From Niabella drilacis (lineage in GTDB: Bacteria > Bacteroidota > Bacteroidia > Chitinophagales > Chitinophagaceae): a stretch of 64,000 bases of DNA. Positions 9,247 to 18,734 of this stretch are shown in pieces. The position numbers and the translations under genes were made by a program. The stretch's first letter is position 1. Every line of letters starts with the position of its first letter. Below the pieces are notes generated by a model. That model did not search any database and was not told where the DNA came from. It worked only from the letters and a program-made list of their open reading frames with translations. The stretch lies in the NCBI RefSeq assembly GCF_900101395.1, contig NZ_FMZO01000001.1:506600-570599 (forward strand), read 5' to 3'.

Positions 9247-10089
9247 ATGAAACAGATTCGTAATTACCGGCAGGTCCTGTGGGGCTGCAGTTTCTTTTTA
9301 ATGGGTGCCTGCAGCAGCCCGAAGCACCTGGAAAAGGAGGGGTACCGGCTGGTTTGGGCGGATGAATTCAACAAACCGGGCAGGGTGGATACTTCGGTTT
9401 GGCGTTTTGAGAAGGGATTTGAAAGGAATCATGAGCTGCAATGGTACCAGGAGGAAAATGCCTGGTGCGAGAACGGCCTGCTGGTGATCGAAGCGCGGAA
9501 GGAGGTAAAGCCCAACCCACGGTACAGGGCGGGAAGCAATGAGTGGAGAGACCAGCGGCAGCATATTGAATACACATCCTCCAGCATTAATACAAGGGGC
9601 ACAAAGAGCTGGCAATATGGCCGTTTTGTGATGCGGGCAAAGATCCGGACGGAAAATGGACTCTGGCCTGCATTCTGGACGCTTGGGGCGAGGAAACCAT
9701 GGCCTTCCAACGGCGAAATAGATATTATGGAATACTACCGGGGCGATCTGCTGGCCAATATCGCCGGCGGAACAGCCGAGCGCAATAAAGCAAAGTGGTT
9801 TACCGTAAAAAAGCCGGTGGCTTCCTTTGGTGACAAAAACTGGAGTGAAAAATTCCATATCTGGCGGATGGATTGGGATGAAAAGGAAATCCGGTTATAT
9901 GTAGACGACCTGCTCATGAACCGGGTATCGCTGGATCAGCTGGTCAACCCGGACGGCTTTAATCCCTTTAAGCAGCCGCATTATATCCTGCTCGATCTGG
10001 CCATTGGCGGCGATAATGGCGGAGATCCTTCGCTTACTGTTTTTCCAAACCGGTACCTGGTCGATTATGTACGCGTATATCAAAAATAA
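9247..10089 (+). CDS. GH16-family glycoside hydrolase, lipoprotein
   Basis: A 280-aa protein when started at the ATG 9247. A longer in-frame start at 9103 adds sequence that does not look like a signal peptide. The start used here gives a lipoprotein signal ending in LMGACSS (Cys about 20), so it is probably anchored in a membrane and may be surface-exposed. The catalytic signature GEIDIMEYY (about 156-164, nucleophile Glu157, acid/base Glu162) is the E-x-D-x-x-E motif of laminarinase-type GH16. Substrate could be beta-1,3-glucan or beta-1,3-galactan. The arabinose-oriented neighbours make a type II arabinogalactan backbone worth testing. Confidence 0.9.
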   Translation: MKQIRNYRQVLWGCSFFLMGACSSPKHLEKEGYRLVWADEFNKPGRVDTSVWRFEKGFERNHELQWYQEENAWCENGLLVIEARKEVKPNPRYRAGSNEWRDQRQHIEYTSSSINTRGTKSWQYGRFVMRAKIRTENGLWPAFWTLGARKPWPSNGEIDIMEYYRGDLLANIAGGTAERNKAKWFTVKKPVASFGDKNWSEKFHIWRMDWDEKEIRLYVDDLLMNRVSLDQLVNPDGFNPFKQPHYILLDLAIGGDNGGDPSLTVFPNRYLVDYVRVYQK

Positions 10090-10222
10090 ACTGGTGCAAT
10101 TCCGGATCCACAACGCTCAATTCCCGATCCTCTGAATCTGATAGTTAAAAGCTGAGACCCCGGGCGAAAAATAAAAAAGGGACTACATTTGCTGCTTCGG
10201 ACTCCGATATAAAAACAGTTGA

Positions 10223-11455
10223 ATGAAGATCAGAAAGTTTACGGTACTGGCAATGTTTTGTTTTGCTGCAGGTAGTGCCTTTAGCCAGGAGGCAAAAGAT
10301 GTGGACAGCCGGCGGATGCAATGGGTGCAGTTGCTGGATAAAGTAGTGCGGCCGGTTTTTACAAATATGGCGGCAGATCAACTGCGGAAGAACATGCCGA
10401 AAGAGATCTCGCCGGTAAGCGATAACCCGGAGGTTAGGATCAAAGCCCAGTACCTGGAAGCACTCGGGCGTGCATTCAGCGGCATTGCTCCCTGGCTGAA
10501 CGGGGAAGGCGGCCCGGCGGCAGAAAAGAAGCTGCGGGATCAGTACCGCGCACTGGTGATTGCCTCCATCCGGAATGCGACCGACAGTACCAAAAACGAC
10601 TATGTATTATGGAAGGGCGCGCAGCCGCTGGTTGACGCTTCTTTCTTTGCGCTGGGTCTGGTACGGGCCCCCTGGATCTGGGAGCATCTCGGCAGTAAAA
10701 CACAGCAGGACGTTGTCTATTGCCTTAATCAAACACGCCGTACAGTTCCCGGGTATAATAACTGGATCCTGTTCTCAGGAATGATCGAAGCGTTCTTCCT
10801 AAAATACGGGTATGATTATAACCCGATGACCATCGAATATGGAGTGCGTACGTTCATGTACCAGTGGTATACCGGCGATGGGTTGTTCAGTGATGGGGAA
10901 CATTTTCATAATGATTATTACAACAGCTACGTGATCCAGCCCTATTTGCGGGAGATCCTGGATATCGTATGGCAAAAGACCGGCCGCTACAGGCAGGAGC
11001 GGGAACAGCTTTTGAAGATTAACGACCGGTATTCCGAGATACAGGAGCGCACGATTAATGCCGATGGCAGCTTCCCGGCCTACGGGCGGTCGATCGTATA
11101 CCGGTCCGGAGCCTTTCATCATCTTGCCAATATGGCTTATAAAGCACAGTTGCCGGCATCCCTGGCACCATCTCAGGTGCGCGAGGCTTTGTTTGCTGTA
11201 CTGCAGAAAACCCTTGTTTCCCCGGCAACCTATGATAAAAATGGCTGGATGGTGATTGGGCTGAATGGAAAGCAACCCGGCCTGGCCGATACATACAATA
11301 ACCAGGGAAGCCTGTATCTGTGCACCGAAGCCCTGTTGCCGCTGGGGCTGGCGCCGGACACCCCTTTCTGGAAGGATGCCCCCCGGCCCTGGTCATCAAA
11401 AGCCATCTGGAACGGCGCCGATTTTCACGGGGACCATGCGATAGACTTAAAGTAG
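10223..11455 (+). CDS. DUF2264 domain protein, secreted
   Basis: A 410-aa protein with a signal peptide (MKIRKFTVLAMFCFAAGSAFSQ). The rest matches the DUF2264 family by blocks such as PWLNGEG, GYNNWILFSGMIEAF and DGLFSDGEHFHNDYYNSYV. DUF2264 proteins are predicted (alpha/alpha)6 proteins seen in glycan utilization loci and are thought to be glycosidase-like, but I know of no firm reaction for this one. It lies between GH16 and GH51 genes on the same strand, which supports a role in oligosaccharide processing in the periplasm. Confidence 0.85.
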   Translation: MKIRKFTVLAMFCFAAGSAFSQEAKDVDSRRMQWVQLLDKVVRPVFTNMAADQLRKNMPKEISPVSDNPEVRIKAQYLEALGRAFSGIAPWLNGEGGPAAEKKLRDQYRALVIASIRNATDSTKNDYVLWKGAQPLVDASFFALGLVRAPWIWEHLGSKTQQDVVYCLNQTRRTVPGYNNWILFSGMIEAFFLKYGYDYNPMTIEYGVRTFMYQWYTGDGLFSDGEHFHNDYYNSYVIQPYLREILDIVWQKTGRYRQEREQLLKINDRYSEIQERTINADGSFPAYGRSIVYRSGAFHHLANMAYKAQLPASLAPSQVREALFAVLQKTLVSPATYDKNGWMVIGLNGKQPGLADTYNNQGSLYLCTEALLPLGLAPDTPFWKDAPRPWSSKAIWNGADFHGDHAIDLK

Positions 11456-11602
11456 ACCTCCTGATCCTGTGTTAAAATATAACGCAGAGCAGGGCAGCGT
11501 TTACCTGTCTGCGATCCCCGCAGCGCCCATCCCCGCCTGAATGGCTGAACCGGGCAGTTTTGGGAAGTGCGCACCAGCCGAAACGCCAAATGTGGACCAA
11601 TA

Positions 11603-11729
11603 GGTAAAAGGCGCAGCGCGCCGCAGATCTTTGTAACCAGGAGCGCTCCCCGGCCGCCCCAGCCGCAGCGCGGCGGTCATCTTATACACCGGCGGTATCA
11701 TGAATGCGCTATGACCGGTGCGCTGCACC
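11603..11729 (-). repeat. Multi-hairpin repeat B, copy 1
   Basis: The 552-bp gap before the first GH51 gene holds no supportable gene. It carries an array of small GCAGCGC-centred palindromes (GGCGCAGCGCGCC, GCCGCAGCGCGGC, GGTGCGCTGCACC). On the minus strand their order and spacing match 57070-57179, with additional shared bases between hairpins. It looks like a dispersed non-coding repeat. Confidence 0.65.
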
Positions 11730-12007
11730 TTCATCATCTGTCAGATGCGTGTACTCAAAGGATCAACATTGCGCAGTAGCTTTTTAGTCGTAAACCGAAC
11801 TTAACGCATATACGGAGTTTCGGAGTTCAGATCTCAGAACAGTAGGCCCCCGGGTTACCGGCTGAATAGCTCTTTATCCGGAGGGGTTAAAAGATGCGGT
11901 AAATTCAATTATTAATTGTAACTTTAACAATTGTAAAATACGCTCTGACAAAGCGGGTCGAAACAGGTGTAGACAGGGGAGCGTGCATTGCTTGTAATAT
12001 TCTGCAT

Positions 12008-13978
12008 ATGAAACAAAAACTGCAGATCCTCATTTTTCTGTTTTTAGCGCACCAGGGGATGGCGCAGGATAAAACCTTTATGATCCGTACCGGTGAGCCG
12101 GTGGCTACGGTATCAAAGACGATGTATGGTGTTTTTTTTGAAGACATCAATATGGGGGCCGATGGCGGTATTTATGCGGAACTCGTAAAGAACCGGTCAT
12201 TTGAGTTTTTTAAACCGCTTATGGGCTGGAAGGTGGCGCAGGAGCCTTACAGGGAAGGTGCGGTGCTGGTGTTGAATCGCCGGGAGCAAAATACGGCTAA
12301 CCCGCGCTTCATCCGGGTAACGCTTCCGGCTGGCAAACCGGGCAGTCTCTCGCTTACTAATGAAGGATTCAGGGGAATGGGGATCAAAAAGGATCTGCAT
12401 TATGATTTTTCTTTTATGTATGCAAGCCGCGCCCCCGGTATAAGGCTCAGGGTCGCGTTGCGCGATCCGAAGGGGCAGATCATTGGCTCGGCAACAGTTA
12501 CCCCGCAGGCGACGAACGGTGCCTGGAAAAAACAGGAAATACGGTTTACTGCAACAGAGACCGAGGAGAAAGCACAGCTGCAAATTTCCTTTGAAGGCAG
12601 CGGGGGGATCGACCTGGATATGATCTCCCTGTTCCCGGGGGATACCTGGAAGGGGCGAAAAGGCGGCATGCGTGCAGATATGGTGCAGATGCTGGCCGAT
12701 ATGAAGCCGGGATTCATCCGCTTCCCGGGTGGCTGTATCGTGGAGGGCTTCGATCTTTCGCAGCGCTATCAGTGGAAAAAAACGATCGGCCCCATCGAAG
12801 AGCGGCAGCTGTTGATCAACCGGTGGAATTTTGAGTTTGCCCACCGGCCTGCCCCGGATTATTTTCAAACATTCGGGCTGGGTTTCTTTGAATATTTCCA
12901 GTTGGCGGAAGACATCGGCGCAGAACCCCTGCCGATCCTTAACTGTGGCATGGCCTGCCAGTTCAATTCCGCAGAGCTGGTACCGCTGGATCAGCTGGAT
13001 CCCTATATACAGGATGCCCTGGACCTGATCGAATTTGCAAATGGCCCTGTTACGTCCACCTGGGGAAAACTGCGGGCGGGAATGGGACACCCGGAGCCGT
13101 TTCATCTAAAGATGATGGGCGTAGGTAATGAGAACTGGGGCCCGCAATACCTGGAACGGCTGCAATTGTTCCAGAAGGCGATCAGGGCAAAGTATCCCGG
13201 TTTTAAGATCATTGCCAGCTCAGGAACGGATCCGGATGGCCCGCGTTTTGAGCTACTGAATAACGGGCTTCGTGCACTGAATACCGATTTTATTGACGAA
13301 CATTACTACCGGCCCCCGCAATGGTTCTTTGGTAATACAAAGCGTTACGATCCTTATCCCCGCACGGGTACCAAAGTGTTTGCCGGGGAATATGCATCAC
13401 ACCCCGCAGGTGTGGCGCCGGAGAAAAAGAACAACTGGCTGGCGGCTTTGTCGGTGGCAGCCTTCCTCACAGGAGTGGAGCGTAATGCAGCTGTTGTGGA
13501 AATGGCGTCCTACGCACCGCTGTTTGCCCATACAGAAGGCTGGCAGTGGACCCCGGATCTGATCTGGGTCAACAACCTGAAAATTTTCGGTACCCCGGAT
13601 TATTATGTACAAAAATTATATGCGCGCAATAAAGGCACAAAAGTAGTGCCCCTTACCATGAATAATGAGGTAGTAGCAGGACAGGACAGTTTATATGCGT
13701 CGGCGGTACTGGATGAGCCTGCGGGTGAGATCATCATTAAGATGGTAAATGCACTTGCGCAGGAGCAATCCGTCCGGTTGCAGCTGGACGGAAAGAAGAA
13801 ACCGGCAGGAAGCGCAAAGCAGATCCGCCTGCAATCGGATGATCTGAACGGGATCAATTCGATCGAAGCTCCGCAAGCCATCGCCCCGCAGGAAACAGAG
13901 ATCCGCCTGTCCGGGAAACGGCCCCGTGTTACATTGGCTCCGTATTCCTTTACTGTGCTCCGGATCCGGTATTCATGA
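12008..13978 (+). CDS. GH51 alpha-L-arabinofuranosidase
   Basis: A 656-aa secreted enzyme (signal MKQKLQILIFLFLAHQGMAQ) that releases terminal alpha-L-arabinofuranose from arabinan, arabinoxylan or arabinogalactan. The family-typical start of the mature protein is GVFFEDINMGADGGIYAEL. A carbohydrate-binding-like sandwich follows, and then the TIM barrel with acid/base Glu375 in GVGNENWG and nucleophile Glu461 in FAGEYA. The C-terminal alpha-L-AF_C beta domain closes the protein. Its stop overlaps the start of the next gene (ATGA, 13975-13978), so the two are translationally coupled. Confidence 0.95.
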   Translation: MKQKLQILIFLFLAHQGMAQDKTFMIRTGEPVATVSKTMYGVFFEDINMGADGGIYAELVKNRSFEFFKPLMGWKVAQEPYREGAVLVLNRREQNTANPRFIRVTLPAGKPGSLSLTNEGFRGMGIKKDLHYDFSFMYASRAPGIRLRVALRDPKGQIIGSATVTPQATNGAWKKQEIRFTATETEEKAQLQISFEGSGGIDLDMISLFPGDTWKGRKGGMRADMVQMLADMKPGFIRFPGGCIVEGFDLSQRYQWKKTIGPIEERQLLINRWNFEFAHRPAPDYFQTFGLGFFEYFQLAEDIGAEPLPILNCGMACQFNSAELVPLDQLDPYIQDALDLIEFANGPVTSTWGKLRAGMGHPEPFHLKMMGVGNENWGPQYLERLQLFQKAIRAKYPGFKIIASSGTDPDGPRFELLNNGLRALNTDFIDEHYYRPPQWFFGNTKRYDPYPRTGTKVFAGEYASHPAGVAPEKKNNWLAALSVAAFLTGVERNAAVVEMASYAPLFAHTEGWQWTPDLIWVNNLKIFGTPDYYVQKLYARNKGTKVVPLTMNNEVVAGQDSLYASAVLDEPAGEIIIKMVNALAQEQSVRLQLDGKKKPAGSAKQIRLQSDDLNGINSIEAPQAIAPQETEIRLSGKRPRVTLAPYSFTVLRIRYS

Positions 13979-14988
13979 AATGCCGGGCAATCATAGGCTC
14001 CCTGTTGATGTGTTTAGTGGTTGCTGCACAACCGGCAGGGACCCGGAGCGATACCTCCCTACCAACAAGACAACTGCAGGTACATGATCCGACATTGATC
14101 CGGGCAAAAGACCGCTATTACCTGTTTTGTACAGGCAGGGGGATCCGTGTTTTTTCTTCCGCTGATCTGAAAACCTGGAGGCAGGAAGAGCCGGTTTTTA
14201 AAACACCCCCGGCTTGGGCGGTAAAGGCGGTGCCGGGATATAACGGGCATACCTGGGCACCGGATATCAGTTTTCATAACGGGCGCTACTACCTGTATTA
14301 TTCGGTTTCCCTGTTTGGAAAGAACCGTTCCTGTATCGGGCTGCTGACCAATAAGACCCTGGGTCCTCAGGATCCGGAATTCCGCTGGGAAGACCAGGGG
14401 ATGGTGCTTCGGTCGGTTCCCGGTTATGATCCGTGGAATGCGATCGATCCGAATCTGATCATTGATGAAAAAGGATTGCCCTGGCTGAGCTTTGGTTCCT
14501 TCTGGAACGGGATCCAGATCCTGCAATTAGAGCGCAGCTATAAAAAACCGGTAGAGGGAACAACACCACAAACCATTGCCAGCCGCGTAAAGACCGCCGG
14601 CATCCCGGATGCCGGTGGCGCCATCGAAGCACCCTTTATTTTCCGGAAAGGGGCGTTCTACTACTTATTTGCGTCCTGGGATTATTGCTGTAAAGGCTGG
14701 GACAGTAACTACAAAGTAGTAACCGGACGCAGCCGGCAGATCGCCGGCCCATACCTGGATAAAGAGGGCCACCCGATGGCGCAGAATGGCGGGTCGGTAT
14801 TTGTCCGGGGCGATGGCCGGGAATGGATGGGCATAGGGCATAATGCTGTTTTTACAGATACCGACGGAACCGAATATTTTGTTGCGCATGGGTACGATGG
14901 CTATGATAACGGGAAACCAAAATTGCTGATAAGAAAGATCCGCTGGGACGCGGCAGGGTGGCCCTGCCTGGATGCATCTTCGGAGTGA
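13975..14988 (+). CDS. GH43 arabinan-type hydrolase
   Basis: A 337-aa secreted five-bladed beta-propeller enzyme. The signal peptide covers about residues 1-20. Catalytic residues fit GH43: base Asp38 in VHDPTL, a middle acid in the WNAIDPNLI block, and acid Glu218 in GGAIEAPFI. The YYLFCTGRGIRVFSS block and the overall layout resemble endo- or exo-arabinan-degrading members. It is coupled to the upstream GH51 gene by a 4-bp overlap, so the two enzymes are probably made together and attack arabinan backbone and side chains. Precise subfamily was not assigned. Confidence 0.93.
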   Translation: MKCRAIIGSLLMCLVVAAQPAGTRSDTSLPTRQLQVHDPTLIRAKDRYYLFCTGRGIRVFSSADLKTWRQEEPVFKTPPAWAVKAVPGYNGHTWAPDISFHNGRYYLYYSVSLFGKNRSCIGLLTNKTLGPQDPEFRWEDQGMVLRSVPGYDPWNAIDPNLIIDEKGLPWLSFGSFWNGIQILQLERSYKKPVEGTTPQTIASRVKTAGIPDAGGAIEAPFIFRKGAFYYLFASWDYCCKGWDSNYKVVTGRSRQIAGPYLDKEGHPMAQNGGSVFVRGDGREWMGIGHNAVFTDTDGTEYFVAHGYDGYDNGKPKLLIRKIRWDAAGWPCLDASSE

Positions 14989-15035
14989 GAAAGGAAAGAC
15001 CGGTGAAAGAAATATTTTGAAAAATAAATGTTATT

Positions 15036-15079
15036 TTGACAATTAATTTATTTTTTTTATATTCGTGCAAACGTTTGCA
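15036..15079 (+). promoter_or_regulatory. susC promoter with LacI-type operator
   Basis: TTG (15036-15038) and TATATTCG (15058-15065) are separated by 19 bases, matching the Bacteroidota TTG-N19-TAnnTTTG promoter. Directly after the -7 box lies the perfect palindrome TGCAAACGTTTGCA (15066-15079), typical of LacI-family operators and placed to block initiation. It stands 417 bp before the susC start, so the leader is long. No gene is supportable in the 507-bp gap. Confidence 0.75.
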
Positions 15080-15495
15080 AAAAGCAGTACCCGGTACAAC
15101 GCTGCTATGTGAAATAGGGGGTAACTGCAAATAAGGATTGTTTGGTAAAATCAATTTATTAACAATGGTACGGGACAGGGAAAAAAAGCAGGAAGAAGAC
15201 CGCACGGTTTTTGAAGCGCCCGGTCAAATTGCTGTAACTGCTGCACCCGGCATATGGAGATGCAAAGGCCCGGGTTGATCCTGGGTGATGGCCTGAAAAG
15301 GGGCCAGTCACGGAGTGGTGCCGGATTTTTTGTAATGCATTAAGGCGGGCAGGGGCTATGTGCGCTATACTTCGGAGCAGATCCGGGGATGGAAGATGCA
15401 TGCCGGATATTATAATTGTATAAATGACAAATAATAATCGGTTATCGGCGGAAATGATCACAGATTCAAATCACAAATAGTAATTGCCATAGATT

Positions 15496-18400
15496 ATGAG
15501 AAAACAATTTTTTAAAACAGGGTCCAAAATGGTCCTTACAATGCTCGCATTTTTCGCAGCAGCCTGTTCGTTTGCCCAAACAGGGGTTGTGGTAAAAGGA
15601 ACGGTTACGGACAGCCTGGGACTAGGACTGGCCAATGTAACGGTAAGGGCCGTCGGAACGGGGCAGCAGGTAAATGCCGATAGCGCCGGCCATTTTCAAT
15701 TATCGGTTCCGGGTAAAGAAATACTGGAGTTGACATCCGTGGGATTTAAGATCACCCAGCTGCGCGTGGCAGATTACCCGACGGATACCGGGGGCGTGGT
15801 GCGGCTGCGGGCGGTTTTGCCGCGGGAGAATGCGGCAATGGATGAGGTGGTGGTGGTGGGTTTTGGTACCCAGCGCAAAAAAAGCATGGTAAGCTCCGTT
15901 ACTTCTGTAAATGTGGAAGAATTGCGGGTGCCCACCGGCAATATTACCAATGCGCTGGCCGGCCGCGTAGCCGGTATGATCTCTTTTCAGACCAGCGGAG
16001 AGCCCGGTCTGGGAACGGATAACTCGCAATTCTTTATCCGGGGACTTTCCACTTTTGGTACCGGAAAGCAGGATCCGCTGATCCTGATTGACGGAGTGGA
16101 ATCAACACCCACCGACATGGCCCGGATACAGCCGGATGATATCTCTGATTTTTCGGTGTTAAAAGATGCAGCAGCTTCGGCGGTTTATGGAGCGCGTGGC
16201 GCCAACGGGGTGGTGCTGATCAATACCCGGTCCGGCAAATCCGGGGTAACAAAATTTGATCTCCGGTCAGAAACGCGCATTTCCTCCAATACGAAGAACT
16301 TCAATTTTGCCGATAATATCACCTATATGAACCTTGCCAATGAGGCTACTGTAACGCGGTCGCCCAATGCGGTGACACCCTATTCTGTTAACAAGATCAA
16401 TCATACAATAGCCGGCGATGATCCCTATCTGTACCCGGATAATAACTGGATCGATATGCTGATCAAAAAGCACACGATCAACCAGAGTTATAACCTGGGA
16501 CTGTCGGGCGGTACCCCCAAGGCCCGGTATTATGTAGCCGGCTGGTACCAGGTCAATAACGGGAACCTGAAAGTAGATCCGGTAAATGACTTCAACAATA
16601 ACATTAAGTTGCAAAGCTATTCCCTGCGGTCGAATATTAATCTGAACCTGACAAGTACAACCGAACTGATCGTACGTTTATACGGACAGTTTGATGATTA
16701 TAAAGGGCCGATCGGAGGTGGTGCTGCAACCTATAATAATGCCATCTGGAGCAACCCGGTAATGTTTCCGGCGGTGTATCCTGCAAGCATGCTCCCGTAT
16801 ATTGAGCACCCGCTTTTTGGTTCTGCAAGAACTTATTCATCAGACGGGAACCTTACCAATACGCTCTACGTGAACCCGTATGCGGAAATGGTAAAAGGCT
16901 ATTCGGTTACCAAAACCTCCAACCTGATGCCGCAGCTGGAGCTAAAACAAAATTTAAAATTTGTTACGCCGGGGTTAAGTTTCCGGGGCATGGCCTATGT
17001 ACGGCGCACTTCTTCCTTTATTGTAAACCGGAGTTATAATCCCTTTTATTATGAGCCGGTAGTGAATCCGCTGGACCAAACCTACCAGTTAAAGGTGTTG
17101 AACGATGGTACTACCGGATCGGTGGGAACCGTAGGCTCTGAAACCCTGGGCTATGCCGAATCCGGGAAAGATGTGAATTCGATGATCTGGGCACAGGGTG
17201 CGCTCGACTATACCCGCCGGTTTGCCAGGCATGACATAGGCGGTATGCTCATCAGCTATTTGTCCAGCTATGAAACCGGTAACGGCGGAAATGTTACCGC
17301 CTCGTTGCCACAGCGCAACACGGGGATTTCCGGCCGGTTTACCTATGGTTATGACGATCGGTATATGGCAGAGTTCAATTTTGGCTACAATGCATCGGAA
17401 CGTTTTGCCGCCAGCAGCCGCTGGGGATTCTTCCCCTCAGGTGGGGTGGCCTATCGTATCTCGAATGAAAAATTCTTTCAGCCGTTGCTGAATACGATCA
17501 ACACCCTGAAATTCCGGTTTACTTACGGCCTTGTGGGGAATGATCAGATCGGCAATACAAATGATCGCTTCTTCTATCTCTCCAACCTGAGTTTGAATGA
17601 TCCTGTTTTTGGGGCCAGCTTTGGCCGGAATGAGGGTGGGGGTGTTTATTCCAGGCCGGGCGTATCTATTGCCCGTTATGCCAATAATAAAATAAGCTGG
17701 GAACGCTCCAAACAAATAAACCTGGGGATGGATCTGACGATGTTTGATGCGCTGGATTTAACGGTAGATGTATTTAAACAGTATCGGGCCAATATTTTAA
17801 TGCCGCGTACCTATGTGGAAAATGCTGCAGGTTTTATGGCAATTCCCATATCCAACTACGGGAAAGCAGAAAGCCAGGGCATGGATATAGCGCTCTCGTT
17901 CCGCAAAAACGTTAACAGGAATCTCAACATTAACACTCGGGGAACTTTTACCTATGCCACCGGGAAAAGAACGGTTGTAGATGAACTTCATTACGACCAG
18001 AGCATGGCCTATAAATCCCTGGTAGGGCAGCCATTGGCACAGCGCTGGGGACTGATAGCAGAGCGCCTTTTTGTAGATAAGAATGAAGTGGCCAATGCAC
18101 CACTGCAATATGGCGACGCGGGTTTGCTGGCGGGAGACATTAAATACCGGGATGTCAACAATGATGGTGTCATCAACGATGATGATATGGTGCCCATAGG
18201 ATATCCCACTGTACCGGAAATTATTTATGGCTTTGGATCCACACTCCGGTATAAAAGTATTGATTTAGGGTTTTACTTCCAGGGATCCGCCAGGTCCTCC
18301 TTTTTTATCAATCCACAGAATATACAGCCTTTTTTCAGGAACGGCGGTTATGAGAACGGGTTATTGAGTGCCATTGCAGAAAGCCACTGGTCGGAAGATA

Positions 18401-18696
18401 ATCCTGACCTGTATGCCTTCTGGCCAAGGCTGAGCACCTGGAACGTGGAGTCCAACAACAAAAGCTCCACCTGGTGGATGCGCCAGGGGAATTTCCTGCG
18501 GTTAAAGAGCGTTGATGCGGGTTATACCTTCAATAATCTGAATCGGATAAGGGTAAACAGCGCCCGTATTTATTTTGCAGCCACCAACCTGGCGCTTTGG
18601 AGCAATTTTAAAATGTGGGATGTGGAAATGGGCGGCAATGGGCTGGGATATCCCATTCAATCGGTATACAGCTTTGGAGTACAGGTTAACTTTTAA
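15496..18696 (+). CDS. SusC/RagA-family TonB-dependent outer-membrane transporter
   Basis: A 1066-aa outer-membrane importer for oligosaccharides. The signal peptide covers about 1-28, followed by a carboxypeptidase-regulatory-like beta-sandwich (about 30-110). The TonB-box region DEVVVVGFGTQRKK starts near 116. The plug domain contains FFIRGLSTFG and DAAASAVYGARGANGVVLI, and a 22-strand barrel ends in the aromatic-terminated FGVQVNF. It forms the transport pair with the SusD-like gene 38 bp downstream. The operator-bearing promoter upstream suggests substrate-controlled expression of this gene and the ones after it. Confidence 0.97.
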   Translation: MRKQFFKTGSKMVLTMLAFFAAACSFAQTGVVVKGTVTDSLGLGLANVTVRAVGTGQQVNADSAGHFQLSVPGKEILELTSVGFKITQLRVADYPTDTGGVVRLRAVLPRENAAMDEVVVVGFGTQRKKSMVSSVTSVNVEELRVPTGNITNALAGRVAGMISFQTSGEPGLGTDNSQFFIRGLSTFGTGKQDPLILIDGVESTPTDMARIQPDDISDFSVLKDAAASAVYGARGANGVVLINTRSGKSGVTKFDLRSETRISSNTKNFNFADNITYMNLANEATVTRSPNAVTPYSVNKINHTIAGDDPYLYPDNNWIDMLIKKHTINQSYNLGLSGGTPKARYYVAGWYQVNNGNLKVDPVNDFNNNIKLQSYSLRSNINLNLTSTTELIVRLYGQFDDYKGPIGGGAATYNNAIWSNPVMFPAVYPASMLPYIEHPLFGSARTYSSDGNLTNTLYVNPYAEMVKGYSVTKTSNLMPQLELKQNLKFVTPGLSFRGMAYVRRTSSFIVNRSYNPFYYEPVVNPLDQTYQLKVLNDGTTGSVGTVGSETLGYAESGKDVNSMIWAQGALDYTRRFARHDIGGMLISYLSSYETGNGGNVTASLPQRNTGISGRFTYGYDDRYMAEFNFGYNASERFAASSRWGFFPSGGVAYRISNEKFFQPLLNTINTLKFRFTYGLVGNDQIGNTNDRFFYLSNLSLNDPVFGASFGRNEGGGVYSRPGVSIARYANNKISWERSKQINLGMDLTMFDALDLTVDVFKQYRANILMPRTYVENAAGFMAIPISNYGKAESQGMDIALSFRKNVNRNLNINTRGTFTYATGKRTVVDELHYDQSMAYKSLVGQPLAQRWGLIAERLFVDKNEVANAPLQYGDAGLLAGDIKYRDVNNDGVINDDDMVPIGYPTVPEIIYGFGSTLRYKSIDLGFYFQGSARSSFFINPQNIQPFFRNGGYENGLLSAIAESHWSEDNPDLYAFWPRLSTWNVESNNKSSTWWMRQGNFLRLKSVDAGYTFNNLNRIRVNSARIYFAATNLALWSNFKMWDVEMGGNGLGYPIQSVYSFGVQVNF

Positions 18697-18734
18697 CAGG
18701 CAGCGCAATCAAGCTATTTATTACAAAAATGTGA

